From: Spiroplasma endosymbiont of 'Nebria riversi'
Lineage (GTDB): Bacteria > Bacillota_I > Bacilli_A > Mycoplasmatales > Nriv7
DNA length: 64,000 nt
Direction of reading: 5' to 3'
NCBI RefSeq assembly: GCF_018831625.1
Contig: NZ_CP065193.1
Span: 992,001-1,056,000 of the forward strand
The notes under the pieces were generated by a model. That model worked only from the letters and a program-made list of their open reading frames with translations, ran no database searches and had not been told where the DNA came from. This document shows, in pieces, positions 53,576-64,000 of this stretch (its first letter is position 1; every line of letters starts with the position of its first letter). The position numbers and the translations under genes were made by a program.

Positions 53576-53612
53576 AAAAGAATTCCTAACAAATCTAGGA
53601 ATTCTTTTTTTT
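53576..53612. terminator. Convergent terminator between hinT and yhaM
   Basis: AAGAATTCCTA and TAGGAATTCTT form a perfect stem around ACAAATC with A/T runs on each side, serving both converging genes. Confidence 0.85.
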
Positions 53613-53625
53613 AATAATTAATTAT

Positions 53626-54573
53626 TTAATTTTCACTGTTAAAATAATTGTGACGATAAAAACTACGATTTTCTAGTCCGCCAATGCGTTGTGAAAAAGC
53701 TTCATTTTCAATTTGTTCTAAACCACTATCAATCGCATAAATTCTCGCATCTAAATTATCAATATGATGCAAAATTTCTGCTTCCATAATTTGTGGTAAA
53801 ACTGGCGAACCATATTCATTTTTACCATGACTTGCTAAAACCATATGTTGTAATAAAACCACTTGTTGCATATCTAATTGTAATTTCTCGCCAATGGTAG
53901 CAATTTCACCAGCCATAATTGAAATATGTCCTATTAATTTACCTTGCACACTATATTCAACTGTTAAATCACCTTGTAATTCTTTAGTTTTTCCCATATC
54001 ATGTAAAATAATTCCCGCATATAATAAACTTTTATTAATTTTACGATCATTATAAATTTCACAAATCGCTTTTGCTGTTTGTAACATAGTTAGTGTATGT
54101 CACATTAATCCCGAATGAATATTATGATGATGTCTAACCGCTGCTGGAGAAATTTTAAAACGATCTTGTTGCGTTTTTAAAATTTCTTCAATAATTTGTT
54201 TTCAAACATTATTTTTAATCTCCCCAATAAACTCATTAATTTGTTCTCACATTAAACTTTCGCTAACTGGAGCACTTTTAACAAACAAATTAAGATCTGC
54301 TTCTTGTAAAGGAATAATTTCATAATTATTAATTTTAACTTGTAAACTTCTTTGATATTCTGAAACTAAACCATTAATTTCAATAATTACTCCTGCTTGT
54401 AATCTAATTGCATCTTTGCGTTGTGAATTTCATAAGCGGGCTTCAATAAGTCCTGTTTTATCTTTTAAAGTTACTGTTAAATATGTTGCTCCATTACTTG
54501 CTGTTCCTTGATTAACTTTTTCAACTAAGAATTTATCAAGAACATTACTATTTGCTTTTAAATCTTTAATCAT
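53626..54573 (-). CDS. yhaM: 3'-5' exoribonuclease YhaM
   Basis: An N-terminal OB fold (YLTVTLKDKTGLIEARLW) precedes an HD domain with HHHNIHSGLMWHT, ILHDMGK and LLQHMVLASHGKNEYGSP. The length is 315 residues with UGA-Trp codons. YhaM trims RNA or single-stranded DNA 3' ends. Its ATG overlaps the mutase stop (GATGATTAA), so the two are coupled. Confidence 0.92.
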
Positions 54574-56260
54574 CTAATTTCCCTTTCTTTAAATGTAAAT
54601 AATTTTTTTCTAAATCGGAAAACATTAATTCCATTTTTATTTTTGCTGCTTTCACTGATTTATCAACACAAACAAAATAAAATTTAATTTTTGGTTCGGT
54701 ACCACTAGCCCTTATCGCCAACCACGAACCATCATTAAAATAAAATTTTAATAAATCTTGGGGAGGCATATTATATAAACCTTGCAAATAATCTTCTTTT
54801 TTTGCTAATTTAATATTATTTAAACTAACAATTGAATCTTTTCTTAACTTTGCTAAAATAGTCTTAATCGCTTTTTGCCCACTATTGCCTTTTAAAACAA
54901 CATTAACTGTATTAAAGTAAAAATACCCATATTTTTGATAAATATCTTCTAAAACATCTACTAATGACTTATTTTGTTGGCGATAATAATTACAAGCCTC
55001 AGCAATAACCATTGCTGCGGCAATACCATCTTTATCACGAGTTAAATCTTTAACAACATAACCATATGCTTCTTCAAAACCAAAAACAAAATTTATATTC
55101 CGTGTATTTTCTTTTGCCATTTCATTACCAATTCATTTAAAACCAGTTAATGTTTTAATAACTTCACAACCATAAGATTTTGCTACCAAATCACTTAAAT
55201 GACCAGTAACAAAAGTATTATACATTACTGGATTAGATGGCATAATTTTTTGCTTTTGATAATGACTTAATAAGTATTCTAACAAAATTGGTGCTGTTTC
55301 ATTACCATTTAATAAAATATACTCATTATGATGTAAAACTGCAATGCCAATTCTGTCACTATCAGGGTCATTAATAATAATTAAGTCAGCATTATTTTTT
55401 TTAGCATATTTAATAGCTAATGTAAAAGATTCAGCAACTTCTGGATTAGGTGAGGGTGTGTTACTAAAATTAGGATCAAAATCTCATTGTTCTTTAACAG
55501 GAATAACTTGATAATTGCTACTTTGTAAAACATTCATTACTCAATCACGACTAGTACCATGCTGATTAGAAAAAACTATCTTAATATCCTTTTGTTCATT
55601 AGGATAAAATTGTAATGCTTTAACATCTTTAATATATTCTTCTTCAAGAATAACGGGAACAGTTTTTATTAATTGTTTTTGAATTGGTTTTAGTAACTTA
55701 AAGACATCCTCAATAGCAATATTTTCCATATTATTACCAACTTCATCAGTAACAACCGGTAAAAATTGACAACCATTTTTATCATAAATTTTAAAACCAT
55801 TATATTCTGGCGGATTATGACTAGCAGTAATTACGGCACCAGCTAAGGCATTTAATTTTCTCACACTATATGATAATAATGGTGTTGGTCGTAAATCATT
55901 ATTAGTAAATAAGTATACGGGAATACTATAACTAGTAAAAATATTAGCTACTTCTTGACTAAATTCTAATGAATAATGACGATTATCATGAGCAATAACA
56001 ATTCCTTTTTGTAATTCATCCATTTCATAATGTTTTTTTAAATATTGGATAAAAGCAATTGTTGCCTTCCTAATATTATAAATATTCATTCTGGCAATTC
56101 CGGGCCCCATAACCCCACGAATTCCTGCTGTGCCAAAACTTAATGAATTACTAAAAGCATCAATAATTTCTTTTTCATTCATCGCAATTAATTGTTCTCT
56201 TAATTGTGGTTCTAAATCATTATTATTTAATCATTTTTGGTATTCTTTTTGATATGCCAT
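54566..56260 (-). CDS. Phosphoglucomutase/phosphomannomutase
   Basis: The 564-residue phosphohexomutase has FGTAGIRGVMGPG, the active serine loop TASHNPPEYNGFK, the Mg2+ site DPDSDRIGI, the sugar-binding FGFEEAYGYV and the phosphate-binding RASGTEPKIKFY. It interconverts hexose 1- and 6-phosphates (or pentose phosphates) for glycolipid or polysaccharide precursors. ATAGGAGG precedes ATG. UGA-Trp codons are used at several positions. Confidence 0.93.
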
Positions 56261-56317
56261 ATTCCCCTCCTATTAATTGTTAATCCTTATTAATTTTACT
56301 ATAAATTTAAAGTAATA

Positions 56318-57519
56318 TGGTATGGCAACCCTTTTTTGGACACTTTTTATGTAGACTGTCATTTTCTAAATTCAACAGGCGTTAAATAATTTAAACTGCC
56401 ATGTATTTTAAGATTATTGTATCAATTAACAAAATCAAATAATTCGCATTTTAATTGTGTTAAATTTTCAAATTTTTTACTCTTGATAAATTCCGTTTTA
56501 AAAGTTTTGTAAGTTGTTTCGGCCACAGCATTGTCATAAGGACAACCCTTCGCACTCAATGATCTTTTAATATTAAAGGTTATTAAAATTTCATCAATGA
56601 TTTTATTTTTGAACTTATTACCACGATCAGTATGAAATAAAGTTATTTTATTTAATGGTCGTGTTATTTTATGAAAAGCTTGTTGAACTAGTTCAGCGGT
56701 TTTGTTTGGCTTGGCACTATAGCCAATTATTTCTCGATTAAACAAGTCAATTAATAAACAAATATAATGTCATTTTCCTCCAACTTGCACATATGTTAAA
56801 TCACTAACAACAACTTCATTAGGTTTTTTGTTATTAAATTGACGATTTAAAACATTACTAATTTGGTCATTATTAACAATTGTTTTATGATTACGATATT
56901 TTAATTTGGTGTATTTAGAAACCAAATTATTTTTGATCATAAGGAATCTGATTTTTCGACGTGATAAGATAATATCTTTTATCATTAAAACAGCTTTAAT
57001 TTTACGAGCACCATAAATTTTACGGCTTTTATTAAATGCACTGATAACTTCTTCTTCATAATTATTAACATCATACTTAACACAATTATTAGTTTGATAA
57101 TAATATGTTGACTTTGCTATTTTTAATATTTGACACATTTTTAGTACGGAATATTTTAATTCCTATTTTTTGCCAATTATCAGTGCTGCCTGCTTTAAAA
57201 TGTCATTTCCCATTCGTAATTGTTGGTTTTCTTTTCGCAAGTAAATTAATTTATTTTATTCGACAGCGCGATTATCTTGCACTTTAAATGACCCAAAATT
57301 ATTAAAATTTTCAATTCACTGATATACGGCTGATTTTGAAATCCCGTATTCTTTAATAATTTCAACAATGCTTTTTCCGTTTTGATAAAGCATGACAATT
57401 TGTTTTTTAAATTCATTTGAATATGAGTTTTTCCCCATTTTTATTGTCCTATTTTCTTAATAATTTTATTTTATTTGAAAGTCCACATAAATATGGTCCA
57501 ACTTATTATAACCTATCCA
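56318..57519 (-). mobile_element. IS3-family element, copy C, defective
   Basis: Same ends as copy A. orfA has UAA instead of Glu in VEEN. A 17-bp deletion at the orfA/orfB junction (near 57155) removes the normal frameshift alignment. orfB from its internal ATG (57138) is otherwise open through LFHTDRGNKF and SAKGCPYDNAVAE. No clear target duplication. Confidence 0.85.
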
Positions 57520-57591
57520 AAAAAAAGGTTTCCACAATAGTTTTTTATTTTCTACTTTCTTTTTATTTTTTATAAGTTTAAGGACGCATAA

Positions 57592-57874
57592 AGTTTTGTT
57601 AGTTGGGTAAAGATTTGAATAATTTTAAAAGAAAAGTAATTACAATTTAATTATCATTTTATTTTAAAAATAAGTAATAAAACAAAATATTTAATATTAA
57701 CAAACATAATTTTAATAAAATGTTATAAAAACAACATTAAAATAATTTTTTACAACAAAAATCATACATAGGATATATATACTTAATTTGCATATTGAAA
57801 TAATTTATAAATAATTTATAGTAAATGATTATTTTTTCTTTTTTTAAAAATATCTAAGAAAACTAAACGCGACC
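57592..57874 (+). repeat. Plectrovirus intergenic repeat, third copy
   Basis: Starts with the 50-bp repeat GGACGCATAAAGTTTTGTTA and runs uninterrupted through the same AT-rich block as 37030 and 49071 to CTAAGAAAACTAAACGCGAC (57855-57874). Here no phage genes remain, so it may be a solo relic of another integration. The rest of 57520-57945 has no gene. Confidence 0.8.
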
Positions 57875-57944
57875 TAAGTTAATATTTTTTTGCATTTTTA
57901 TTTATTTATGTTATTATTTATAGGAACATAAATAAAAGAAAGTA

Positions 57945-58066
57945 GTGTTACACTCACCTGATAGCAACATATTATCGTTATGGGTAAACAGCTAATAATA
58001 ATTTTAGATTTTAAATCTAAATATTTTAATGGTGAGTGTGTATTAGTACACACTTTTTCTATGTTG
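57945..58066 (+). promoter_or_regulatory. infC-rpmI-rplT leader with attenuator
   Basis: ACACTCACC (57950-57958) can pair with GGTGAGTGT (58031-58039), while GTGTGTATTAGTACACAC plus TTTTT (about 58037-58059) forms a terminator. The two structures share bases and exclude each other. In Gram-positives this operon is controlled by ribosomal protein L20 binding its leader; the layout here fits. Confidence 0.65.
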
Positions 58067-58087
58067 TTATAGGAGGTTTTCTATTTT

Positions 58088-58681
58088 ATGAAACATAAGC
58101 CAAATACTGATTTTATTAACCAAAATATTCCTTTTCGTGAAGTTTTAGTTATTGATCAAGATGGCAATCAATTAGGTGTGATGTCACGAAATGATGCTTT
58201 AAGGACTGCTAAAGAACAAGGACTAGATTTGTTTGTTGTTGCACCTAATGCTAATCCGCCAGTGTCGAAAATTTTAGATTATGGCAGATATAAGTATGAA
58301 GAGCAAAAAAAAGATAAAGATAATAAAAAAAAGCAACGAATTATTCAAAACAAAGAAATGCGTTTAACACCTAATATTGGTGAGCATGATTTGAAATTCA
58401 AAGCTAAGAAGGTAATAGAATTTTTAAAAAATGGTGATCGGGTTAAAATATCTTTAAAGTTTCGAGGTAGGGAGTCACATCGTAAAGAGTTTGGTTATGA
58501 AACATTAATGCGGTTTTATGATTTAGTAAAAGAGTATTGTGAAATTGAAAAAACACCAAAGTTAACTGGTCAGTTTTATGATATGTATTTAATTGCTAGA
58601 AAAGATAAATATTTAAATAAAGAAAAGGAGCAAGAAAATGCCAAAAATGAAAACAAAAAAAGCATTACAGAAACGAATTAA
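58088..58681 (+). CDS. infC: Translation initiation factor IF-3
   Basis: The 197-residue protein has NQNIPFREVLVIDQDGNQLGVM, LDYGRYKYEEQKK and KVIEFLKNGDRVKISLKFRGRE. It keeps the 30S subunit free and checks start codons. It uses a normal ATG rather than the rare AUU seen in many infC genes. AGGAGG is upstream. Its last 44 bases overlap rpmI; the C-terminal tail past residue 180 is Lys/Glu/Asn-rich. Confidence 0.94.
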   Translation: MKHKPNTDFINQNIPFREVLVIDQDGNQLGVMSRNDALRTAKEQGLDLFVVAPNANPPVSKILDYGRYKYEEQKKDKDNKKKQRIIQNKEMRLTPNIGEHDLKFKAKKVIEFLKNGDRVKISLKFRGRESHRKEFGYETLMRFYDLVKEYCEIEKTPKLTGQFYDMYLIARKDKYLNKEKEQENAKNENKKSITETN

Positions 58682-58832
58682 AATTACTGGAACTGGTAAA
58701 TGAAAGCGAAAGCATGCTTTTACTTCTCATTTAGCACAAAATAAGTCAACTAAACAAAAACGACATTTAAGCAAAGAAGGAACAGTAGATAAAACTGATT
58801 ACCGAAGATTAAAAAATTTACTACTTAGTTAG
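58638..58832 (+). CDS. rpmI: 50S ribosomal protein L35
   Basis: The 64-residue protein [20 protein letters not shown] and on has a UGA-Trp ([20 protein letters not shown]). The start lies inside infC in another frame, with AAAGGAG placed in infC codons. L35 is a 23S-binding protein. Confidence 0.93.
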
Positions 58833-58847
58833 AAAGGAAATATAATA

Positions 58848-59213
58848 ATGGCAAGAGTTAAAGGAGGCGTTACTACTAAGAAACGCCGTAAAAAGGTTTT
58901 AAAACAAGCTAAAGGTTATTTTGGTTCAAAACATACATTATTTAGAACTGCCAAAGAACAAGTAATGAAGTCTTTAGCATATGCTTATCGTGATCGTAAA
59001 AAGCGTAAATGCGAGTTTCGAAGTTTATGAATTACACGAATTAATGTTGCCGCTAGAGAATGTGATATGTCTTATTCACAATTTATTAATGGTTTACATA
59101 AAGCGAATGTTGATATTAATCGAAAAATGTTATCGGAAATGGCAATTCATCAACCAGCTGAATTTAAAAAATTAGTTGATTTATCTAAATCAGCATTAGA
59201 AAAAAAGGATTAA
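58848..59213 (+). CDS. rplT: 50S ribosomal protein L20
   Basis: The 121-residue protein has [48 protein letters not shown] and a UGA-Trp in [21 protein letters not shown]20 is needed for 50S assembly and commonly represses its own operon. Confidence 0.95.
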
Positions 59214-59216
59214 TTT

Positions 59217-59256
59217 TATCTAGTAATAACTTATAAGTTATTACTAGGTTTTTTTA
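59217..59256 (+). terminator. Terminator after rplT
   Basis: CTAGTAATAACTTA/TAAGTTATTACTAG is a perfect 14-bp stem followed by GTTTTTTT. Confidence 0.9.
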
Positions 59257-59319
59257 TTTTTTATTTGCAACTTGAAAAAATATAATTATAATAAATAAAA
59301 CAATATAAGTTAGGGATGG

Positions 59320-59829
59320 GTGAAACATATTTTGGATTTACAATTATGAAAACAAATTATTAGTTTGCAAAAAAAGTTAGATGCAAGAATTTTAGAAGAA
59401 AAAAAATTATTAGTTGAAAAAACAATTGATAAACGATTTTTAGCTTTATTAGTAGAATTATCGGAATTTAGTAATGAATTACGATGCTTTAAATATTGAT
59501 CAAATCGTATGACATATAAGTCAAAAGAATTAGTTTTAGATGAATTTATTGATTGTCTGCATTTTCTTATTAGTATTGGATTAAGTTTTAATATTGATTT
59601 AGAAGCATATTCTTATGAATTAAAGCAAGAACAAGATTTAACATTGTTAATATTAGAAACTTTTAATCATACGATTGCTTTTTGAAAAAATATTACTAAT
59701 AATTATGTTAACATTTTAAATCATTTTTTTACAATTGCTAATGTTTTGCAGTTTAGTTTTCAAGATATTTTTCAAGCCTATTTAAATAAAAATGAGATTA
59801 ATCATCAACGAATAAGTAATAACTATTAA
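59320..59829 (+). CDS. Dimeric-type dUTPase (MazG-like fold)
   Basis: ELSEFSNELRCFKYWSNRM and LVLDEFIDCLHFLISIGL contain the Glu/Asp metal-binding pairs of the all-alpha dUTPase family, which prevents dUTP incorporation. The length is about 165-169 residues. No AUG lies in frame near the start; GTG 59320 and TTG 59332 are the candidates. UGA-Trp codons confirm the frame (LQLWKQ; YWSNRM). Confidence 0.78.
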
Positions 59830-59842
59830 GGGAGAAGTAAAG

Positions 59843-60778
59843 ATGTTTTTATCATTATATGATTTTTTTAATCCAGCAGGAAATTCTGGTGAAGTTATTA
59901 CTAAAATTGGTGTTACTTGACAATATTGATTGCCAGTTATTTTATCATTAATTGCTTTGGCTTGTTTGTTTATTTTTAAAACAGGATATGCTAAGTTAGC
60001 ACAAAATAAATTATTTTTAAGAATTCTTGGTATTTTTCAAATTTTCTTATATTTTCTTTATTATTTTTTACATTTTTTATATTTATATTATTTTAAAGAA
60101 TTAGGAAAAAATTTACGAGGTTGACCTTGAATTTTCCCGTTTCATTTAAGTTCAATAACACAAATTATTAGTGGCATTTTATTAATTAAGGCTAATGATA
60201 AATTATTTAGTATTACTGTACCTTGAGTAGTAATTATGGTTTTTGCAAGTTTACTAATTCCGGCTGATAAATCTTATGGACCGCAACATTTTTCTTACTG
60301 GTTATATTATGTTTTACATGTTATTATCATTTTTACTTATTGATTTTTATATATGTATGGTATTGTGCAATATCATCGTGATTATTTATTATGACGTTTT
60401 ATTAGTTTAATTATATTTAGTTTAATGGCTTTAAGTTTTAATGCGTTTTCATTAGTTATTGCGAAAAATGAAAATGAAATAACTAATTTATTATTTATTG
60501 GTCGCGACGGTTATCCATTATGAGGTAGTGATAATAATCTTGTTACTACTGCTAATATTTTTGATCGGACTGGTCGTTTGTGACCATTAGGTTATATTTT
60601 TATATTTACTTTTGGAATATTTTTTACATCTTTAGGTTATTTAATTTTAATGAAGGTGCAACCTTTTTTTTATAAAAAAGGAAATAAATTTGTTCCTTTA
60701 AAAAGAGTAAAACAACCATGGGATTTTAAAGCTTTGGGAATAATGTTTAAAAACATTAAAACAATATTTAAAAAGTAG
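59843..60778 (+). CDS. Polytopic membrane protein, YwaF/TP0381-like
   Basis: The 311-residue protein has about seven TMs. GWPWIFPFHLSSITQIISG and HFSYWLYYVLHVIIIFTYWF resemble the His-containing helices of the TIGR02206 (YwaF/TP0381) family. The function of that family is unknown. The C-terminal 40 residues are basic and cytoplasmic. GGGAGAAG lies upstream. Confidence 0.65.
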
Positions 60779-60796
60779 TATGAGGATGGTTATTAG

Positions 60797-61477
60797 ATGC
60801 TTAAAAAGCAATTAGTTTATGAAAATGCAGCGTTGGATTATTGTTTGCAACAAGGTAAAAGATTATCAGTAAGATATTATTCATCGGATATTATTGTCAA
60901 TGCCCCCTTAGGAATGAAAGAACAATATATTGAGGATTTTCTTATTAGTAATTGAAAAAAATTACAGAAAATTATTAATAAATCCTCAAAGATTTTAATT
61001 AATTTGCGTCAAAAACCATATTTTGTTTATTTCTTAGATAAGAAATATGAGGTGCAAATTAATTATTTTGCTAATAACAATAAAGTTATTTTTGTCGCAA
61101 CAACTGTTGTTGTTAATTTAAAAGGCAATGATGAAAAGCAACTTGTGAAAAATTTTAATAAATTTCTTAGTAAGCAAGCTGAATTATATTTGAGTTCCCG
61201 AGTTGCATTACTTGCTAAAACAATGAATTTAAGCTATCAACAACTTAAGTTTAGAGTGATGCGTAGTAAATGAGGTGTTTGTCATTTTAACAAGCAGAAA
61301 ATTGTTCTAAATTCCAAAATTATGCATTTTAATTTCGAGGTTATTAACTATGTTATTATTCACGAGTTAGTACATTTATGAGAACCTAATCATAGTCAAG
61401 CATTTTGAAAATTAGTGGTGCAATTTTGTCCTAATTTTAAAGTTTGTCAGCAGATTTTAAAACAAGTTTTTTTGTAA
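60797..61477 (+). CDS. YgjP-like zinc metalloprotease
   Basis: The 226-residue protein has the motif HELVHLWEPNHSQAFW, that is HExxH with a third His ligand as in YgjP/SprT-like (DUF45) peptidases, preceded by RVMRSKWGVCHFNKQKIVLN. It is cytosolic, with no signal peptide. UGA-Trp codons occur at conserved positions (KWGVC, LWEPN, AFWKL). The last gene before the IS cluster. Confidence 0.85.
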
Positions 61478-61544
61478 AATTGTTCTTATTGTAAAATTAA
61501 CAAAAGTAATTTGATGTTAGTGCTTAAAACAATTTAAATTTTAT

Positions 61545-62567
61545 TTTTAATTTTGTAGAAAACTCTTGATATTTATTGAATATGCTTAATTTTAGGTATA
61601 TTTTTAATATGATAGAGGTGGATAATAATTATGGAAAAAATAATTCAAGAACTAATAAATACTTTAAGAGATGATCAATTTTTAGAATTTTATGAAAAAG
61701 TCAAACAACAAGCAGAATTAATAAAAAAACAAAAACGTTTAAATGAAATTGATCAAAAATTTAGAGCACAAGGTATTAAATGCCCTAAATATGAATCTTG
61801 CCATCGCGTTAAAAATGGACATAATTCAGAAGGAAAACAAAAATATTTATGTAAAAATTGCCGTGCAAGTTTTGACGCGTTTCGTAATCATTTTATTTAT
61901 TTAAGTCATTTAAATTATGAACAATGAAATTTATTGATTCAAATTTCATTGCTGGGGCAATCTAGTAAAAAAATTTCTCGTTTTATTAAAACTACATTAA
62001 AAACTGCTTGATATAATCGTCAAAAATTAATGAAATCAAAACAATTAGAAAATACCCAATTAAAATTTAAAAAATTATCTGGTAAAATCCAAATCGATGA
62101 AACATTTATTAAAGAAATTCATAAAGGAAATTTCAAACATAAAACTGATCCACGAAGAATTAACCTTGACCCATTCGCAACTAATACTAAATGCTGTATT
62201 CAAATGGCAGTTGATAATAATAACAATATTTATGTTAAATTCACAAACACCAAACGTTTACAAAAACAATGAGTTATTGAAAATATGAACAAAGAATTAA
62301 TTAACCAAAATTCAATTATTACTTCTGATATGCAAAAATTATATTTTTTAGTAGCAAAACAAACAAATTCTACTTTATGTGTAACTAAAACAACAATTAA
62401 TCCTGAAGCTAGTTATCGTAAATTAAATAAAATCAGTAAATTACAATCTAATCTTAAAGAAGCCTTAATTCATTATCATGGTTTAGGTTTTACTAATATT
62501 CAAAATTATTTAAATCTCTGAAAATGAAAATACCAACATAAGGGTTTAACTCCAAACCAACAAACAG
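61545..62567 (+). mobile_element. IS1595-type element, copy 5, 3' end cut by IS3
   Basis: The left end is normal. The transposase frame (ATG 61631) is open to TPNQQTG, where the IS3 copy D begins, so only the last residues and the right terminal repeat are lost. The first zinc-ribbon motif has CPKYES instead of CPKCES, so a zinc ligand is missing. Confidence 0.85.
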
Positions 62568-62650
62568 GTTGGATAGGTTACAATAAGTTGGACCATATTT
62601 ATTTGGACTTTCAAATAAAATAAAATTATTAAGAAAGTAGAAAGATAAAA

Positions 62651-62926
62651 ATGGGGAAAAACTCATATTCAAATGAATTTAAAAAACAAATTGTCATGCT
62701 TTATCAAAACGGAAAAAGCATTGTTGAAATTATTAAAGAATATGGAATTTCAAAATCAGCCGTATATCAGTGAATTGAAAATTTTAATAATTTTGGGTCA
62801 TTTAAAGTGCAAGATAATCGCACTGTCGAAGAAAATGAATTAATTTACTTGCGAAAAGAAAACCAACAATTACGAATGGAAAATGACATTTTAAAGCAAG
62901 CAGCACTGATAATTGGCAAAAAATAG
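62651..62926 (+). CDS. IS3-family orfA
   Basis: The 91-residue protein has a helix-turn-helix ([34 protein letters not shown]) and a leucine-zipper-like end ([20 protein letters not shown]). It is the only uninterrupted orfA of the three larger IS3 copies. It binds element ends and normally feeds a frameshift fusion with orfB. Confidence 0.8.
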
Positions 62927-63755
62927 GAATTATTAACAATAATAAAGAAAAATATTCCGTGCTAAAAATGTGTCAAATATTAAAAATAGCAAAATCAACA
63001 TATTATTATCAAACTAATAATTGTGTTAAGTATGATGTTAATAATTATGAAGAAGAAGTTATCAGTGCATTCAATAAAAGTCGTAAAATTTATGGTGCTC
63101 GTAAAATTAAAGCTGTTTTAATGAGAAAAGATATTATCTTATCACGTCGAAAAATCAGATTCCTTATGATCAAAAATAATTTGGTTTCTAAATACACCAA
63201 ATTAAAATATCGTAATCATAAAACAATGGTTAATAATGACCAAATTAGTAATGTTTTAAATCGTCAATTTAATAACAAAAAACCTAATGAAGTTGTTGTT
63301 AGTGATTTAACATATGTGCAATTTGGAGGAAAATGACATTATATTTGTTTATTAATTGACTTGTTTAATCGTAATTGGCTATAGTGCCGGACCAAACAAA
63401 ACCGCTGAACTAGTTCAACAATCTTTTCATAAAATAACACGACCATTAAATAAAATAACTTTATTTCATACTGATCGTGGTAATGAGTTCAAAAATAAAA
63501 TCATTGATGAAATTTTAATAACCTTTAATATTAAAAGATCATTGAGTGCGAAGGGTTGTCCTTATGACAATGCTGTGGCTGAAACAACTTACAAAACTTT
63601 TAAAACGGAATTTATCAAGGGTAAAAAATTTGAAAATTTAACACAATTAAAATGCGAATTATTTGATTTTATTAATTGATACAATAATCGCAGAATACAT
63701 GGCAGTTTAAATTATTTAACGCCTGTTGAATTTAGAAAACAACAGTCTACATAAA
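62927..63755 (+). pseudogene. IS3-family orfB (DDE transposase), 5-bp deletion
   Basis: Enters by -1 frameshift at 62918-62923. The HTH_21 part (AKSTYYYQTNNCVKYDVNN) and first Asp region (VSDLTYVQFGGKWHYICLLIDLFNR) are normal. After the deletion the frame resumes as IGYSAGPNKTAELVQQSF through to NYLTPVEFRKQQST. Copy C supplies the missing Arg-Glu codons. Confidence 0.8.
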
Positions 63756-63780
63756 AAGTGTCCTAAAAAGGGTTGCCATG

Positions 63781-63857
63781 TCACCTCTATCATATTAAAA
63801 ATATACCTAAAATTAAGTATATTCAATAAATATCAAGAGTTTTCTACAAAATTAAAA
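63781..63857 (-). mobile_element. IS1595-type 5' end remnant
   Basis: Reads, on the minus strand, the terminal repeat and promoter-RBS region of an IS1595 element (AATATGATAGAGGTGA). It stops at the IS3 border before the transposase start. Confidence 0.8.
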
Positions 63858-63864
63858 AAAAATT

Positions 63865-64000
63865 TTTTAATTTTGTCGAAAACTCTTGATAAAATAAAAA
63901 AAATCATCAACTTGATAATTTTAAAAGGCTTTTATGTAAAATTACTATTTTTACTTTAATTTTTTATACATTAAAATATAATACCGCTGTTTGTTGGTTT
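63865..64000 (-). mobile_element. IS1595-type element, 3' end (runs off window)
   Basis: The right terminal repeat (TTTTAATTTTGTCGAAAACT) and the 3' non-coding part match copy 1 base for base as far as visible. It begins seven bases after the remnant at 63781-63857, in the same orientation. Confidence 0.85.

Larger units (their letters stand above)
62570..63779 (+). mobile_element. IS3-family element, copy D, nearly intact
   Basis: Starts TGGATAGGTTACAA and ends AAAAAGGGTTGCCAT. orfA (62651-62926, 91 residues with SAVYQWIENF) is intact. The slippery run of six A (62918-62923) before UAG allows a -1 shift into orfB ([17 protein letters not shown]). orfB has DDE parts LFHTDRGNEF and SAKGCPYDNAVAE, but five bases are missing near 63373 (FNR-EIIGYS), which breaks it. 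Confidence 0.88.

Noticed and set aside
63726..63959. ORF across the IS3/IS1595 border
   Set aside because: Reads through terminal repeats and non-coding IS ends; no coding character.

Overview
The window comes from a Spiroplasma chromosome, most likely of the S. citri clade. Three things point there. Base composition is very AT-rich. In-frame UGA codons fall at conserved Trp positions throughout (L2, S3, L4, SecY, Lgt, RNase R), which means translation table 4. The DNA also carries debris of SpV1-type plectroviruses, spiralin-like repeats and an ETX/MTX2-like toxin gene with the signal peptide seen in this clade. All coordinates below treat UGA as Trp, so many genes are longer than a standard-code ORF would suggest.

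Layout. (1) 1-15 kb: the S10-spc-alpha ribosomal supercluster, rpsJ to rplQ, with secY, adk, map, infA and rpoA. It has a clear promoter and ends at a terminator. Several proteins are unusual: L16 has a 23-residue internal insertion and L29 has a long charged C-terminal tail. (2) 15-22.8 kb: a degenerate YugP-like membrane protein, an IS3-truncated spiralin-like surface gene, then hprK-lgt-trxB-whiA. (3) 22.8-37 kb: housekeeping genes between copies of an IS1595-type element. These are a broken MATE transporter, an XRE regulator, a cation exchanger, secG-rnr-smpB-ssrA (tmRNA), mgtE, trmB and a pyruvate-dehydrogenase-E2-like protein that has lost both its lipoyl lysine and its catalytic His. 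(4) 37-49.5 kb: a decaying SpV1-like prophage between inverted copies of a plectrovirus intergenic repeat. tRNA-His lies just inside its left end. Coat and small membrane genes look intact; the assembly ATPase, the ORF1-like gene, a lipoprotein and the phage transposase are broken. An ETX/MTX2-like toxin pseudogene with an IS inside it occupies the right part. (5) 49.6-53.1 kb: a two-gene lipoprotein operon of unknown function. (6) 53.1-61.5 kb: hinT, yhaM and a phosphohexomutase, an IS3 copy and another plectrovirus repeat, then infC-rpmI-rplT with an attenuator leader, a dimeric-type dUTPase, a membrane protein and a YgjP-type metalloprotease. (7) 61.5-64 kb: nested and rearranged IS1595/IS3 copies.

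How it fits together: a conserved translation and secretion backbone is punctuated by two IS families and phage remnants. Of the IS copies fully inside the window, only one (35.9-37.0 kb) has an uninterrupted transposase. Target duplications, in-frame restoration after conceptual IS removal, and a 66-bp inversion inside the phage transposase let the order of decay be partly reconstructed. I see no CRISPR array, rRNA genes or restriction system. No complete undescribed system is evident; the most novel-looking items are the E2-like pseudoenzyme, the lipoprotein pair and the micro-inversion.
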